Part shown: in pieces, positions 27,373 through 36,208 of the stretch
Position numbering within the stretch: the first letter of the stretch is position 1
How the letters are laid out: each line of letters starts with the position of its first letter
From: CAVSQX01 sp963730225
Lineage (GTDB): Bacteria > Planctomycetota > Phycisphaerae > Tepidisphaerales > Tepidisphaeraceae
Reading direction: 5' to 3'
Assembly (NCBI GenBank): GCA_963730225.1
Contig: CAVSQX010000002.1
Location: 496,001-560,000 of the forward strand
DNA length: 64,000 bases
Made by a program: the position numbers and the translations under genes
The notes under the pieces: model-generated
The model's database searches: none
Told to the model about the DNA's origin: nothing
What the model saw: the letters and a program-made list of their open reading frames with translations, nothing else

Positions 27373-28251
27373 TTAGTAACCGTAGCGCTCCATCCACGGA
27401 TTTTCCCTGATGCGCCGATGGAATGTCGCCAGCACCGGATCGGACGCAAAGGCCATCGATCGGCCCGGCCGAACTTCCTCGGCGGCCCGGGCGATCGCCT
27501 CTTCCGTCACCCTGGGCAACTCGCAGAATTCGGCCAGCGTTTTCAGATGTTTCCTCGGTTCGGCGACGAAATCCTCGAAGCGAATCGATTGAAGCGGACT
27601 CGAAATCCCGCTGAGATTTTCGTCGGCTTGCCGCAGATACTCGATCCACAGTTCAAACGCCCCATCGAGCGTCAGGCAGCGGGCCGAACCTTTGTAAGCA
27701 ACACGATCCAACAGCGGCCGCAAACTTCGCTTGGCCATGCGGGCCTCGAATTGGTCCAGCCGTTTTTTGAGCAGATTCCGCTCGCGCACCACCAGGCTGC
27801 CCGCCACATCCACACCATTGCGCACGATGTAAATCAACCGAGCCTGCGGAAACATCCGCAGCCAAATCGGAAGCGTGAAAACCGTTCGCGGATCTTTCCA
27901 ACCCCACGGCCGGTCGAATTTCGCCAGTGATTGCGGTGGTTTGAAGAATCGACGGAATCGGCGCGATTGAAGATCGCCGTTCAACGCCGTGGCCGTCAAC
28001 CGCACCGCCTCCTCGTACGCCAGAAAATTACGCATCGGCAGCGGATTATCCCAGCAGGCGTGAACGCGCGAAAAAAGCGTTTCGTTCAGCTCCAGAAAAA
28101 ACGTCGATTCGTGGTCTTCCTGCAATTCCGCCCCCACGAAAAGCCCCAGTCGATCGAGAAGTTTCGCGATCATCGACGTTCCCGAGCGATGCATGCCCAG
28201 GATGATCACCGGCTGGCGGGCCGCGGGCGGGGAATGCGAACTCTCTGCCAT
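27373..28251 (-). CDS. Sulfotransferase-family protein
   Basis: This 292-residue protein has the PAPS-binding loop near its N-terminus (IILGMHRSGTSMIAKLLDRL), where RSGTS contacts the 5'-phosphosulfate. A later segment RLIYIVRNGVDVAGSL has the Arg and Ser positions of the 3'-phosphate site. It should transfer sulfate to a carbohydrate or other acceptor, and sulfated glycans are common in planctomycetes. ATG 28251 is used. The upstream in-frame extension is not conserved. It leads the unit sulfotransferase-ygfZ-ppk2. Confidence 0.82.
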   Translation of the reverse strand: MAESSHSPPAARQPVIILGMHRSGTSMIAKLLDRLGLFVGAELQEDHESTFFLELNETLFSRVHACWDNPLPMRNFLAYEEAVRLTATALNGDLQSRRFRRFFKPPQSLAKFDRPWGWKDPRTVFTLPIWLRMFPQARLIYIVRNGVDVAGSLVVRERNLLKKRLDQFEARMAKRSLRPLLDRVAYKGSARCLTLDGAFELWIEYLRQADENLSGISSPLQSIRFEDFVAEPRKHLKTLAEFCELPRVTEEAIARAAEEVRPGRSMAFASDPVLATFHRRIRENPWMERYGY

Positions 28252-28317
28252 CGTGGGCGCAAAACATAGGCTGGGCCGGGGTCCTGTCAACGAAAGCCCT
28301 TTGAAAGAATTCTTACG

Positions 28318-28350
28318 CTCTCCTCTATCCTCGATCTTCGATCCTCGATT
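28318..28350. repeat. Short 'cctcgatcttcgatcctcg' repeat
   Basis: CTATCCTCGATCTTCGATCC repeats a short CTCGAT/TCGATC word between the divergent sulfotransferase and methyltransferase genes. It resembles the arms of the repeat at 2595-2713. No matching second arm is present. Confidence 0.5.
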
Positions 28351-28358
28351 ATAAAACC

Positions 28359-29162
28359 ATGCCGATTATGAGCACGACCGCCGCCGAAAATTCAGTTCCC
28401 ACCGGTTCAGATCAGCCCGCCCACCGTAAATTCGTCGGCCCCCCGGAAAAATACGATCTGGCCAGCGCCAGCCAGTTCGGTCTTCTGACGACTCTCGGCT
28501 TGCGCGAGACGCACACGCTGGCCGACATCGGCTGCGGTTCACTGCGCGCCGGGCGATTGTTCATCGTTTATCTGCTGCCGGAAAAATACTTCGGAATCGA
28601 GCCGGAGAAATGGCTGATCGATCAGGCGATCGAAACCGAAATCGGCCGCAGCCTCGCCGACATCAAAAAACCCGCCTTCAGCTACGATCGCGATTTCACG
28701 CTCAGCAGTTTTGGCAGGAAATTCGATTTCCTTCTGGCCCAATCGGTCTTCTCGCACGCCACTCAGAAGCAGATTCATCGCTGTTTATCAGAGGCGAAAA
28801 AGACATTGGCCCCCGCCGGAATTTTCGCCGCGACCTATTTTCCCGGTGAAACCAACTACGAAGGAACCGATTGGGTCTACCCCGGCCGCGTGCACTTTCG
28901 CCCCGAGTTTTTTGCGAAGATGGCCGCCGACGAGGGGCTGGCCGTCACGCCGATCAACTGGACGCACACCAACGAGCAGTCGTGGGTGGCGATTACCCAT
29001 CCGGATCAGACCGCGATCGTGCCAAAAGTGGAAGATGTCGCGCGCATCGGTGTGATCGAGCACGAACTGGCCATGGCCCGTCAGCGCTACGCGGCGGCCA
29101 GTTCGCTGCACGGATTCAAGCTGCTCAAACGAATCAACCGGATTTTCTGGGGCAAGCAGTAG
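28359..29162 (+). CDS. Class I SAM-dependent methyltransferase
   Basis: This 267-residue protein has SAM-binding motif I as TLADIGCGSLRAGRL near residues 53-67, with motif II (KYFGIEPEKWLID) and a post-motif strand (KFDFLLAQSVFSHA) in order. The acceptor is unknown. The following gene is a glycosyltransferase, so a sugar or lipid-linked acceptor is likely. A second ATG at 28368 (MSTTAAENS) is an alternative start. No clear ribosome-binding site separates them. Confidence 0.8.
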   Translation: MPIMSTTAAENSVPTGSDQPAHRKFVGPPEKYDLASASQFGLLTTLGLRETHTLADIGCGSLRAGRLFIVYLLPEKYFGIEPEKWLIDQAIETEIGRSLADIKKPAFSYDRDFTLSSFGRKFDFLLAQSVFSHATQKQIHRCLSEAKKTLAPAGIFAATYFPGETNYEGTDWVYPGRVHFRPEFFAKMAADEGLAVTPINWTHTNEQSWVAITHPDQTAIVPKVEDVARIGVIEHELAMARQRYAAASSLHGFKLLKRINRIFWGKQ

Positions 29163-29171
29163 CCGGCCACC

Positions 29172-30161
29172 ATGGCAAGCGAAAAACCGGTTCTGGTCAT
29201 CAGCGTCGACAAGTCCGAAGCGCCGTTTCGACTTCGCATGTTGATTTTGCAGGATTTGCTGGGGCCGCAAGGTTACCGGTTTGATTTTGTTCCGCGCTCC
29301 CACGATCGGGACGAGCGCAAAAAATTGGTGGCGACGGCCGATCGATATCACGCGGTCATCGTCCAGCGCAAGCTGCTCGATCCGCCGCACGCCCGGCTGC
29401 TGCGAAAAAAAGCGCGGAGGATTTATTACGATCTGGATGACGCCGTGATGGTGCAGCGGCGGCGAATCGGGTGGATTTCGCGCTGGCTGAAGCATCGCCG
29501 GCTGCTGGCGACGGCGCGGATCATCGATCACGTCGTGGCGGGCAACGAATATCTGGCCGACACGTTCCGCAAGCTCGGCTGCACCGCGACCGTGCTGCCG
29601 ACCGTCGTGAATCCAGCCGATTATCAGGTCAAAAACCACGCATTCACCGCCACCCCGACGCTGGTGTGGATCGGCTCGCATTCGACTTTGCCGTATCTTT
29701 GGGAATCGATGCCGGCGATCGAATCGGCCGCACGCCGAATGCCGGGGCTGCGGTTGATAACCATCGCCAATGACACGGTGCGCAGCGACGTGGTGGCCGT
29801 CGAGCACGTTCCCTGGTCGCTCGAGGCGGAGGCCGCGGCGCTGATTCGAGGCGATATCGGCATCGCGCCGACGCCGATGGATCACTGGACAATCGGCAAA
29901 TCGGGATTCAAGATCATCCAGTACATGGCCAGCGGCTTGCCGACGGTGGCTTCGCCGGTCGGAGCCAATGCGGACCTGATCGCCGACGGAGTCACCGGCC
30001 TGCACGCCCAAAACGCCCAGCAGTGGGCCGACGCCATTGTACAATTGGCCGGCGACGTGGAAATCCGAAGGCGAATGGGAATGGCCGCCCGCACCGCGGT
30101 GCAGCAGCAATACACGTTGGATCGCGCCAAGCAAGTCTGGGGACGTTTGCTGGAAGCATGA
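29172..30161 (+). CDS. Family 4-like glycosyltransferase
   Basis: This 329-residue GT-B fold protein has a C-terminal donor site seen as GKSGFKIIQYMASGLPTVAS followed by PVGANADLI (about 255-285). The acidic pair of GT4 enzymes is replaced by FK-I at the equivalent place, as in some remote members. The N-terminal domain includes RRIYYDLDDAV, typical of this subgroup. Sugar donor and acceptor are unknown. It lies nine bases after the methyltransferase and overlaps the next gene's start (ATGA at 30158-30161). Confidence 0.8.
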   Translation: MASEKPVLVISVDKSEAPFRLRMLILQDLLGPQGYRFDFVPRSHDRDERKKLVATADRYHAVIVQRKLLDPPHARLLRKKARRIYYDLDDAVMVQRRRIGWISRWLKHRRLLATARIIDHVVAGNEYLADTFRKLGCTATVLPTVVNPADYQVKNHAFTATPTLVWIGSHSTLPYLWESMPAIESAARRMPGLRLITIANDTVRSDVVAVEHVPWSLEAEAAALIRGDIGIAPTPMDHWTIGKSGFKIIQYMASGLPTVASPVGANADLIADGVTGLHAQNAQQWADAIVQLAGDVEIRRRMGMAARTAVQQQYTLDRAKQVWGRLLEA

Positions 30162-31710
30162 ACCAGACGATCACGGCAACGTCGGCCATCGAACCTCGGT
30201 GGTGCGATGCGCTTCTGAATTGGTGCGATCGAAATCGCGCCTGGCTGTTTGCGATCCTATTGGCCGCATATCTGGCCGCGTTCAATGGCCAATGGCGCAT
30301 GGAGCCCGATTCGGGCCTCTATCTTTCCATCGGACGAAATCTCGCCGAAGGAAAAGGCTTCACCTATCTGGGCCAGCCCAACGATCTGGCCTATCCCGGT
30401 TGGCCCTGGCTGATCGCGGTCACTTTCAAAATCGTCGGCAGCGATTCGCTTTTTGCGGTGAATTTGCTGATGACGGCCATGGCGCTGGCGACGATCGCGC
30501 TGACCTATCGCTTGTTCCTCCTGCACAGCGGCCGGCCGACAGCCGTGGTGGTGGCGATCGGCGTCGGAATGACCAAATCCTTTTTTGTTTACGGCTTCGA
30601 GCTCTGGTCGGATATGCCGTTTGCCATGGGCGTGATGGCGTTCCTGGCTGGCTATCAAGGCGTCACCCGCGCCGACCGATCGCGCGTGCGATGGTTCGAT
30701 TGGGCGCTGCTGTCGATCGGTCTGGCGATCGCCATCGTGATGCGCCCGACGATGTGGCGCTTCTGATCGCGATTGTTCTGGCGATGCTCTGGCGGGCCAT
30801 TCGGGCCAAGCAGAAATGGCCCGTGCCCGCCGAGATTGTCGTGCTGGCGGCACTGCTGATCGCCGCGGCGCTGGCGCTGGATCCGCGCTATGGTCCGCAG
30901 CGCTGGGGCGGTGAACACGAGCAGTATGTCATCAATCAGGTCACAACCAATCTCGGCGCAACGCTTCGTGCGGCGATAACCCAAAACGCCCATCAGCTTT
31001 TCTCGATGGCGGCATCGGATGTTTTATTTCAGGCGCGATTGGGCGCTTTCAACGGAGTTCTAAGCCTGCTCGTGCTCGCCCTGGGAATCGGGCTCTTCGC
31101 CGAGAATGTGTTGTGGGGTTTTTGGTTTTCGCTGGTGCTGGTGATGGTGGTGCTGGTGCTGCCCTTGGATCGGTATTTTTTGCCCGTGATTCCGCTGCTG
31201 GTTTTTCAGTGGTGGAAATTGCTGACTTTTTTGAACCGCACGTTGCCGCGGCGGATTGGAAATCTGGTTTTCCTCATTCTGCTCGGCTACGGAACTGGAA
31301 TGAACGGCAGCAAGCTCGGCGGAATCATCATACAACAGCGATGGCAGCCGTTTCTGGAGCATTTCGACCGGGGCGCGTTCGCCGTCGTGCCGCGGTTCAC
31401 CGATCAGCTGCGCCTGCGGACGCCGCAGGATGCCATCGTGCTGGTAGGGCCGCCATACGCCCGGGTCATGAGTTTTCTTAGTCGGCGAACCACCGTCGGC
31501 GCGGAGCGAGTTGACCTGAAACAGTTGCTGCTGCACCCGGTCTTCGTGGTCGAGCCGGCGGCCCAGGATATTCACGATCGGCTCAAGGCAGCCGGATTGA
31601 CCCAAGGCCCGGCGATTTTCACCGCCGCGCCGCCGCCAACCGCCGGCCCGGCGGCACATTCGCTGACGTTGCATTCGACTGCCCTGGCGGAACATCCCTT
31701 TTTACCTTGA
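30158..31710 (+). CDS. GT-C-like membrane protein, apparent frameshift at about 30758
   Basis: Two frames together encode about 517 residues with about nine to ten helices. The first loop has RMEPDSGLYLSIGRNLAEGK and GQPNDLAYPGWPWLI, as in GT39-like lipid-sugar transferases. The first frame ends at RPTMW then a stop at 30764-30766. The second carries LLIAIVLAMLWRAI onward. One missing base at TGGCGCTT (about 30758) restores the frame. Its start overlaps the previous stop, so it belongs with the methyltransferase and GT4. Confidence 0.66.
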
Positions 31711-31759
31711 CTTCACCCCCCGCCAATTCTAGCTTGGCGATGGTCCTGCCGGAGTTGTT

Positions 31760-32152
31760 ATGACCGTCTTGATGGAGTTGAACAAGATCATCATCAGCGA
31801 AATGCAGGATCAACAAATCATTGTTCTGCACGAGGTTAACGGCGAGCGAAGTTTTCCCATCGTTATCGGCAGCTCCGAGGCGATGGCCATCGACCGCCGG
31901 CTCAAGGGTCGCTCGGCGCCGCGCCCGTTGACGCATGATCTGCTGGCCAATGTCATCGAGAATCTCGGCGGGGAATTGGAACGCATCGAGATTCATAATT
32001 TGCAGCAGCACACATTTTTCGCGCGATTGCACATTCGCCAGAACGGCCGCATCATTGAAATCGACAGCCGGCCCAGCGACGCCATCGCGCTCGGCGTCGC
32101 CACATCGGTGCCGATTTACGTTTCACAGCAGGTTCTGGACGAGGTTTGTTGA
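31760..32152 (+). CDS. Bifunctional nuclease/DUF151 protein
   Basis: This 130-residue DUF151 protein has the family core IVIGSSEAMAIDRRLKG and the terminal IDSRPSDAIALGVATSVPIY, with acidic residues that bind metal. Plant and bacterial members show RNase and DNase activity. The cellular role is not settled. Only three bases separate its stop from the glnB-like start, so the pair is co-transcribed. Confidence 0.9.
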   Translation: MTVLMELNKIIISEMQDQQIIVLHEVNGERSFPIVIGSSEAMAIDRRLKGRSAPRPLTHDLLANVIENLGGELERIEIHNLQQHTFFARLHIRQNGRIIEIDSRPSDAIALGVATSVPIYVSQQVLDEVC

Positions 32153-32155
32153 CGC

Positions 32156-32494
32156 ATGCAAATGATCGAGGCGGTGATCAAGCCGCAAAAAGTGGATGCG
32201 GTGAAAACGGCTCTGGCCCGAGTCGGAATTCTCGGCGTGACGGCAATCGAGTGCAAAGGCTTCGGCCGGCAGATGGGCCACACCGAGCGCTATCGGGGGG
32301 CGCGGATGGACGTGGGGTTTGTTCCCAAAGTCCTCCTGAAGTTGTGCGTCCGCTCGGATGAAGTCGAAAAGGCAATCAAAGTGATCGTCGAAGCCGCCCG
32401 ATCCGGCGAAGTCGGCGATGGAAAGATTTTTATCTATCCCATCTCGCAGGTGATTCGCATCCGCACCGGCGAGACCAACGAGCAAGCGCTGTAA
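32156..32494 (+). CDS. PII nitrogen-regulatory protein with altered T-loop
   Basis: This 112-residue PII protein has strand 1 MQMIEAVIKPQKVDAVK, an intact B-loop (GDGKIFIYPISQVIRIRTGE) and the trimer core. PII senses 2-oxoglutarate and ATP/ADP and controls nitrogen enzymes by its T-loop. Here the T-loop reads TERYRGARMDVGFVPK. The position of uridylylated Tyr51 (YRGAEY in E. coli GlnB) is Met, and residue 50 is Arg. No amtB or glnA is near. Binding partners may therefore differ from standard GlnB/GlnK. Confidence 0.88.
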   Translation: MQMIEAVIKPQKVDAVKTALARVGILGVTAIECKGFGRQMGHTERYRGARMDVGFVPKVLLKLCVRSDEVEKAIKVIVEAARSGEVGDGKIFIYPISQVIRIRTGETNEQAL

Positions 32495-32514
32495 GGCGGA
32501 GGTTGAAGTTTGGC

Positions 32515-32533
32515 GCCGCCCCGCAGGGGCGGC
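32515..32533. repeat. GC-rich hairpin followed by CTAAAC
   Basis: GCCGCCCC (32515-32522) and GGGGCGGC (32526-32533) form a perfect 8-base stem with a three-base loop. A CTAAAC follows a few bases on. There is no U-tract, so it is not a classical terminator, but it lies between convergent genes. A related copy is at 48395-48416. Confidence 0.55.
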
Positions 32534-32559
32534 CGTCGCTAAACCGTCGGCCTGTGCCA

Positions 32560-33981
32560 TCATCGGGCCGCCAATTGATCCAGCTCCGCCGTGTTGGCCG
32601 CATGCGTAAGCGAATGCAGCGCCGCCGCTGCCGTGTAGCGATCGTATCCCTGCGGCGGCATCGGATTGGTTGCTCCGAGCAGCGAAACGACGATGCTGAA
32701 CGTCAACAACACGCCTGCCAGCGACCAGGTTGCGGGGTGATGCGATCGGCGAAGCCACGCGCCGATCCAGAAAAGCGCCAGCGGAAGAAACACCACATAC
32801 CAGCGAACGGCGAACATCGCCCATTTCCAGTCGATCGGCAGCCAAACATAACGCAGGATCACGATCAGAGCCCCGGCCAGCGTCACGACGGCCAGGGCCT
32901 TGGTCGAGCTTGGCCAGTTTCGGTGCATCACGCTGGCTCCCCCAAGAACGGCCAGAACCAGAATCGGGAAATGGGTGAGCAGCCCGTGGCTGCCCAGAAA
33001 CGCGCCGGTGAGGCGGTTCAGGTGATCTCCGATGGTCTGCCAGATGGACGGGGACGGCGCCAGCGAATCATCGTCTCCATCGGGTGAATTGGCGGCCGAC
33101 GGTGCCTGTGCCGTTGAGACCGACGCCGACGTCCCGGGCATGGCCGTCAGCCCCAGTCGCCAGTCGCCGGTGATCGGCACGCTGAGGCTCACGTGCAGAA
33201 GGATCGGCGGAACGGTGCCGATCAGGTACATCAGAACCCCGCAGATGCGCAGGCTCCAGCGCCAGCGAAGGCAGATAATCACGCCGATGAACAGAACGGT
33301 AAAGACGATGGCCGCTGGGTTAATCGCCGCCGCCAGACAAGCGAACAAGCCCGCGGTCGTGAGATATCCACCGCTGCGCAGCGGCGAATGCACCAGGCTC
33401 ACGTGCACCAGAATGGCCGCCGCCAGCAGCACCAGCGCCGCCGCCGGGGCGTACGGATTGAGCACGGTGGCGTAGCTGATCAATCCGCTGCCCAGCACGA
33501 CGCCCAGCGCCATCGCCGCCCGCCAGGAGCGCCGCAGTTCAAAGAGCCGACCCATGCGATACAACATTCCCGCCGCCGCCGCCACCGGCAGCGTCACACC
33601 CACCAGCGTCAGCAGATATTCCACCAGATACGGATTGTTGGAAAACGAATATCCGCAGCGAAACAGCAGCCAATACGGCCCGGCCAGCAGCAATCCCATG
33701 ACCGGAGGCTGATCGCTGTAAAACGCTTCGCCCACCTGCACCTTCCTCCGCGTGTGGGCAAACGGAGTGCGATCGATGGCGAAAGTTTGTTGCTCCACCA
33801 GGGCCATCGTCGTGCCCCAGCGCGACATTTCATCATCGCTCATTTGCGCCAGCGCCGGATGCCGCAGCGGACGCAGAAGCGGCAGACAAATCAGCAGAAC
33901 AACGATTGGCGCCGACAACGCCCAGGGGCGAACATGCTTTCGCTGTATGTAGTTGCGGAGATAAACGCGCAGCCAGGTCAT
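32560..33981 (-). CDS. Polytopic membrane protein of GT-C type, function unknown
   Basis: This 473-residue protein has about ten helices. The first helix is followed by DDEMSRWGTTMALVEQQTFA and SDQPPVMGLLLAGPYWLL, the acidic-loop pattern of GT-C transferases. Later helices (IVFTVLFIGVIICL, YVVFLPLALFWIGAWL) span the remaining length, with a soluble loop of about 50 residues rich in S, P and D around residues 280-325. No sugar or acceptor can be assigned. It starts just before the glutamine amidotransferase stop on the same strand (8 bases apart). Confidence 0.65.
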   Translation of the reverse strand: MTWLRVYLRNYIQRKHVRPWALSAPIVVLLICLPLLRPLRHPALAQMSDDEMSRWGTTMALVEQQTFAIDRTPFAHTRRKVQVGEAFYSDQPPVMGLLLAGPYWLLFRCGYSFSNNPYLVEYLLTLVGVTLPVAAAAGMLYRMGRLFELRRSWRAAMALGVVLGSGLISYATVLNPYAPAAALVLLAAAILVHVSLVHSPLRSGGYLTTAGLFACLAAAINPAAIVFTVLFIGVIICLRWRWSLRICGVLMYLIGTVPPILLHVSLSVPITGDWRLGLTAMPGTSASVSTAQAPSAANSPDGDDDSLAPSPSIWQTIGDHLNRLTGAFLGSHGLLTHFPILVLAVLGGASVMHRNWPSSTKALAVVTLAGALIVILRYVWLPIDWKWAMFAVRWYVVFLPLALFWIGAWLRRSHHPATWSLAGVLLTFSIVVSLLGATNPMPPQGYDRYTAAAALHSLTHAANTAELDQLAAR

Positions 33982-33988
33982 CCGCGCT

Positions 33989-34819
33989 TCAGTATACTTT
34001 GAGAAACTGCACGAAATTGCCCAGAAGCTTGTTGGTCAATCGCTCGTACAGCGGGTAATGCTTGGGGGTGTCCTGACGGATTTTCGCTTCGGCATCGGCG
34101 CCAGCCGATTCGGCCAGGGCTTGTTTCCCCTCCGCCAGCATCGCTTCGATTCCCGCTTCCGTCATTTCGATGTGGTATTGGAAGCCAAACAGTCGATTCT
34201 TGAATCGAAACGCCTGGTTCTTGCAAAGCTTGCTGGAGCTGAGCAATGCGTTGCCGGCCGGCGGCTGCGGCGCCGGCGGCGGCGCAGCGAAGGCGGGGGC
34301 GGGCAGACGTGGCAGATCGAACGTGTCCAAATGCCAGTGAAACATCCGAAGCCCATCGTGCAGGCCCATCACGATCGGCTCGGTGCCGCCCGGAAACGGA
34401 AACGTCACCGGCAGCCACCCGAATTCCGGCAGCGCTGTAATCGGCTGGGCCGGCTGCGGCGGCTGCCCCGGCGCCGCCGGCGGGGCCATCTTCACATTCG
34501 GGTAAACCTTCGCACCTCCTGCCACCGCCAGAAGCTGAGCGCCCAGGCAGATTCCCATCAACGGTCGATCATGATGGATGACGCGCTTGATCAGTTCGAT
34601 TTCCCCGGCCAGGAATGGATACTTTTCATTGCCCGCATCGTTCGCGCTCATCGGCCCGCCCAGGACGACCAGCACGCGCATCTCCTCCAGATCCGTTGGA
34701 ACCTCATCGCCGCGATACAGATGACGGATTTCAGTCGGAATTCCAAAATCCCGAAACACCGGCACGATTCGCCCCGGCCCCTCATGGGCGACGTGCTGAA
34801 GGATAACGGCTTTGCTCAT
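33989..34819 (-). CDS. Type 1 glutamine amidotransferase-like protein
   Basis: This 276-residue class I GATase has the nucleophile loop MGICLGAQLLAVAGG (Cys about 95) and the partner His-Glu in FGFQYHIEMT (about 217). An insertion rich in Pro and Ala (about 113-200) sits between these and is unusual. The free-standing domain resembles GMP-synthase-like or guaA-type amidotransferases. The acceptor domain is not present, so the substrate is unclear. It is probably transcribed with the membrane gene that starts at 33981. Confidence 0.8.
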   Translation of the reverse strand: MSKAVILQHVAHEGPGRIVPVFRDFGIPTEIRHLYRGDEVPTDLEEMRVLVVLGGPMSANDAGNEKYPFLAGEIELIKRVIHHDRPLMGICLGAQLLAVAGGAKVYPNVKMAPPAAPGQPPQPAQPITALPEFGWLPVTFPFPGGTEPIVMGLHDGLRMFHWHLDTFDLPRLPAPAFAAPPPAPQPPAGNALLSSSKLCKNQAFRFKNRLFGFQYHIEMTEAGIEAMLAEGKQALAESAGADAEAKIRQDTPKHYPLYERLTNKLLGNFVQFLKVY

Positions 34820-34889
34820 GCGAGGTTATTCGACGAGGGGCCATTGTCGTTGTCAAGCAGGCCTGCGGGGCGTTAAGGTTAGGGCCCGC

Positions 34890-35117
34890 ATGGCCGAAGA
34901 ACGCACACCCAACACGGTAGACGCCGAATTGCTGGCGATTTTGCGCTGCCCCCTCACCCGCAGCCGCCTCCGCCAGGAAGGCGATTGGCTCATCGCCGAG
35001 CAGGGAGGATTGAGTTATCCGGTGCGCGATGGGATTCCCGTTATGCTCATGGAAGAAGCCAAACTCCCGGCGGGAGTGGCATCGCTGGAGGAGCTCAAAA
35101 GGAAACTGGGGAAGTAG
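34890..35117 (+). CDS. Trm112/UPF0434-family small protein
   Basis: This 75-residue protein has LLAILRCPLTRSRL near the N-terminus and LSYPVRDGIPVMLMEEA, the hallmarks of the Trm112/YcaR zinc-ribbon family. Only one of the usual cysteines is present (RCPLT), so metal binding may be lost. In eukaryotes Trm112 activates methyltransferases. Bacterial roles are not defined. The ATG at 34890 was selected over an upstream start at 34812 because sequence there is not conserved. Confidence 0.85.
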   Translation: MAEERTPNTVDAELLAILRCPLTRSRLRQEGDWLIAEQGGLSYPVRDGIPVMLMEEAKLPAGVASLEELKRKLGK

Positions 35118-35123
35118 GGGGAG

Positions 35124-35161
35124 CAGTTGGTAGTTGATAGTTGGCAGTTCGTAGTTGTTGG
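35124..35161. repeat. 'agttgatagttgg' word repeat
   Basis: AGTTGGTAGTTGATAGTTGG followed by CAGTTCGTAGTTGTTGG repeats a seven- to nine-base word. It begins eight bases after the Trm112-like stop. No complementary arm was found. Confidence 0.7.
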
Positions 35162-35420
35162 TGAGCCTGAGCCAGAGCGGAACGCAACTCTCAATTTTTG
35201 AAATAAAAAGGGAGGGTTTTTTTCGCGATGAATCGTTGGAGAAGTTTCTGGGGCGGTTCAAGTGCGGACAAATGTATGCGCTTCTGAGGTGTGTGGATTG
35301 GACACTTTCTGCTATAAGCTATTGTCATTTAAGTGTTTAGAACGTTGCGCAGCGGTATGCGCTTTGGGGAAGTGTTACCTGCGACGGTATGGCGTAGGCA
35401 TCAGACGCGGGGGCGAGGAG

Positions 35421-35485
35421 AACCACCAATGGTCACGAATCTCCACGAATAATTCATTCGTGTTCACTCGTGCCAATTCGTGGTC
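35421..35485. repeat. 'cacgaat/attcgtg' inverted repeat
   Basis: The left arm (35421-35450) has AATGGTCACGAATCTCCACG and the right (35452-35485) has ATTCGTGTTCACTCGTGCC, giving an imperfect hairpin of about 28 bases per arm. It resembles the other word-type palindromes in having short tandem words within each arm. Confidence 0.7.
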
Positions 35486-35637
35486 ATCATTCTGGGCTTG
35501 GGCAGAGGGGTTCGATAACCAGCCAACGCTGTGGACGGGTTCGCGGCGCGTCGGCGGGTTCATTTGGTACAATATCCCCCGGCGCGTCGCGTGACGCGCC
35601 AGAGATTGCCTTCCGTTGTGCGACCCAATTCCTCGCC

Positions 35638-36105
35638 ATGGATAAGTATCAACAGGTAATCGATCTCATCGCGAAACAGACGAAAACGGTTTTCCGATCG
35701 GCGTCTATGGAATCGTTAGAGGGCCTTCGTGCCTTGGGTGTTCCTGAACCCATCTTGCGATTTTACGAGCGGTATGAGCCGGAAGGGTTTGCCGAAGGCC
35801 AAGTCCGCCTTTGGGGCATTCCAAATGTCGTCATGGAAAACACGAAGGCCGTACCTGGAATCGCAGTGCAGCCAATGGGCTACATTGTTTTCGCGTCGTC
35901 GCTGTTCGGCGATGCATATTGCTTCAACCTCAATAAGATTGATTCTGCCGGGGAACCGGAAATCATCCTCATGTCGCACGGATCTTTCGGTGAGGACGCA
36001 ACCGCTGAAGAAGTACATCCGCTTGCGAAACCGGTTGCCTCGTCACTCTTGCAGTTCCTTGAACAGTTCAGCAAGGGCCAAGTCGATACGAAGTGTCTCT
36101 ACTGA
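35638..36105 (+). CDS. SUKH (SMI1/KNR4)-like protein
   Basis: This 155-residue soluble protein opens with a helix and a LEGLRALGVPEPILRFYERYEP segment, followed by alternating strands ending in a helix (SSLLQFLEQFSKGQ). This resembles SUKH-fold immunity proteins that neutralise polymorphic toxins. No toxin is encoded next to it. It sits alone between repeats and an IS element. The ATG at 35638 is the first after a non-coding stretch. I regard the family match as plausible, not sure. Confidence 0.55.
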   Translation: MDKYQQVIDLIAKQTKTVFRSASMESLEGLRALGVPEPILRFYERYEPEGFAEGQVRLWGIPNVVMENTKAVPGIAVQPMGYIVFASSLFGDAYCFNLNKIDSAGEPEIILMSHGSFGEDATAEEVHPLAKPVASSLLQFLEQFSKGQVDTKCLY

Positions 36106-36208
36106 TATTCCCTCGCTGCCAACTGCAGCCCGGGGTCGCCTAACCCGCCGTTGCTGTGGACGGCCTCGCGTCGTGTCGAACGTTTGGGCGATTCTAAGGG
36201 GTCGGGAG

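Larger units (their letters stand above)
35118..35637. other. 520-base repeat-rich intergenic region without a recognisable gene
   Basis: No convincing coding sequence was seen. It holds an 'agttgatagttgg' word repeat at 35124-35161, a purine-rich stretch with a T-run near 35215-35222 and an inverted 'cacgaat/attcgtg' repeat at 35421-35485. Short frames in it are products of the repeats. Confidence 0.7.

Noticed and set aside
28788..30134. 448-residue minus-strand frame opposite the methyltransferase and GT4
   Set aside because: It spans two well-supported genes on the plus strand and has no recognisable domain. It is a composition artefact.
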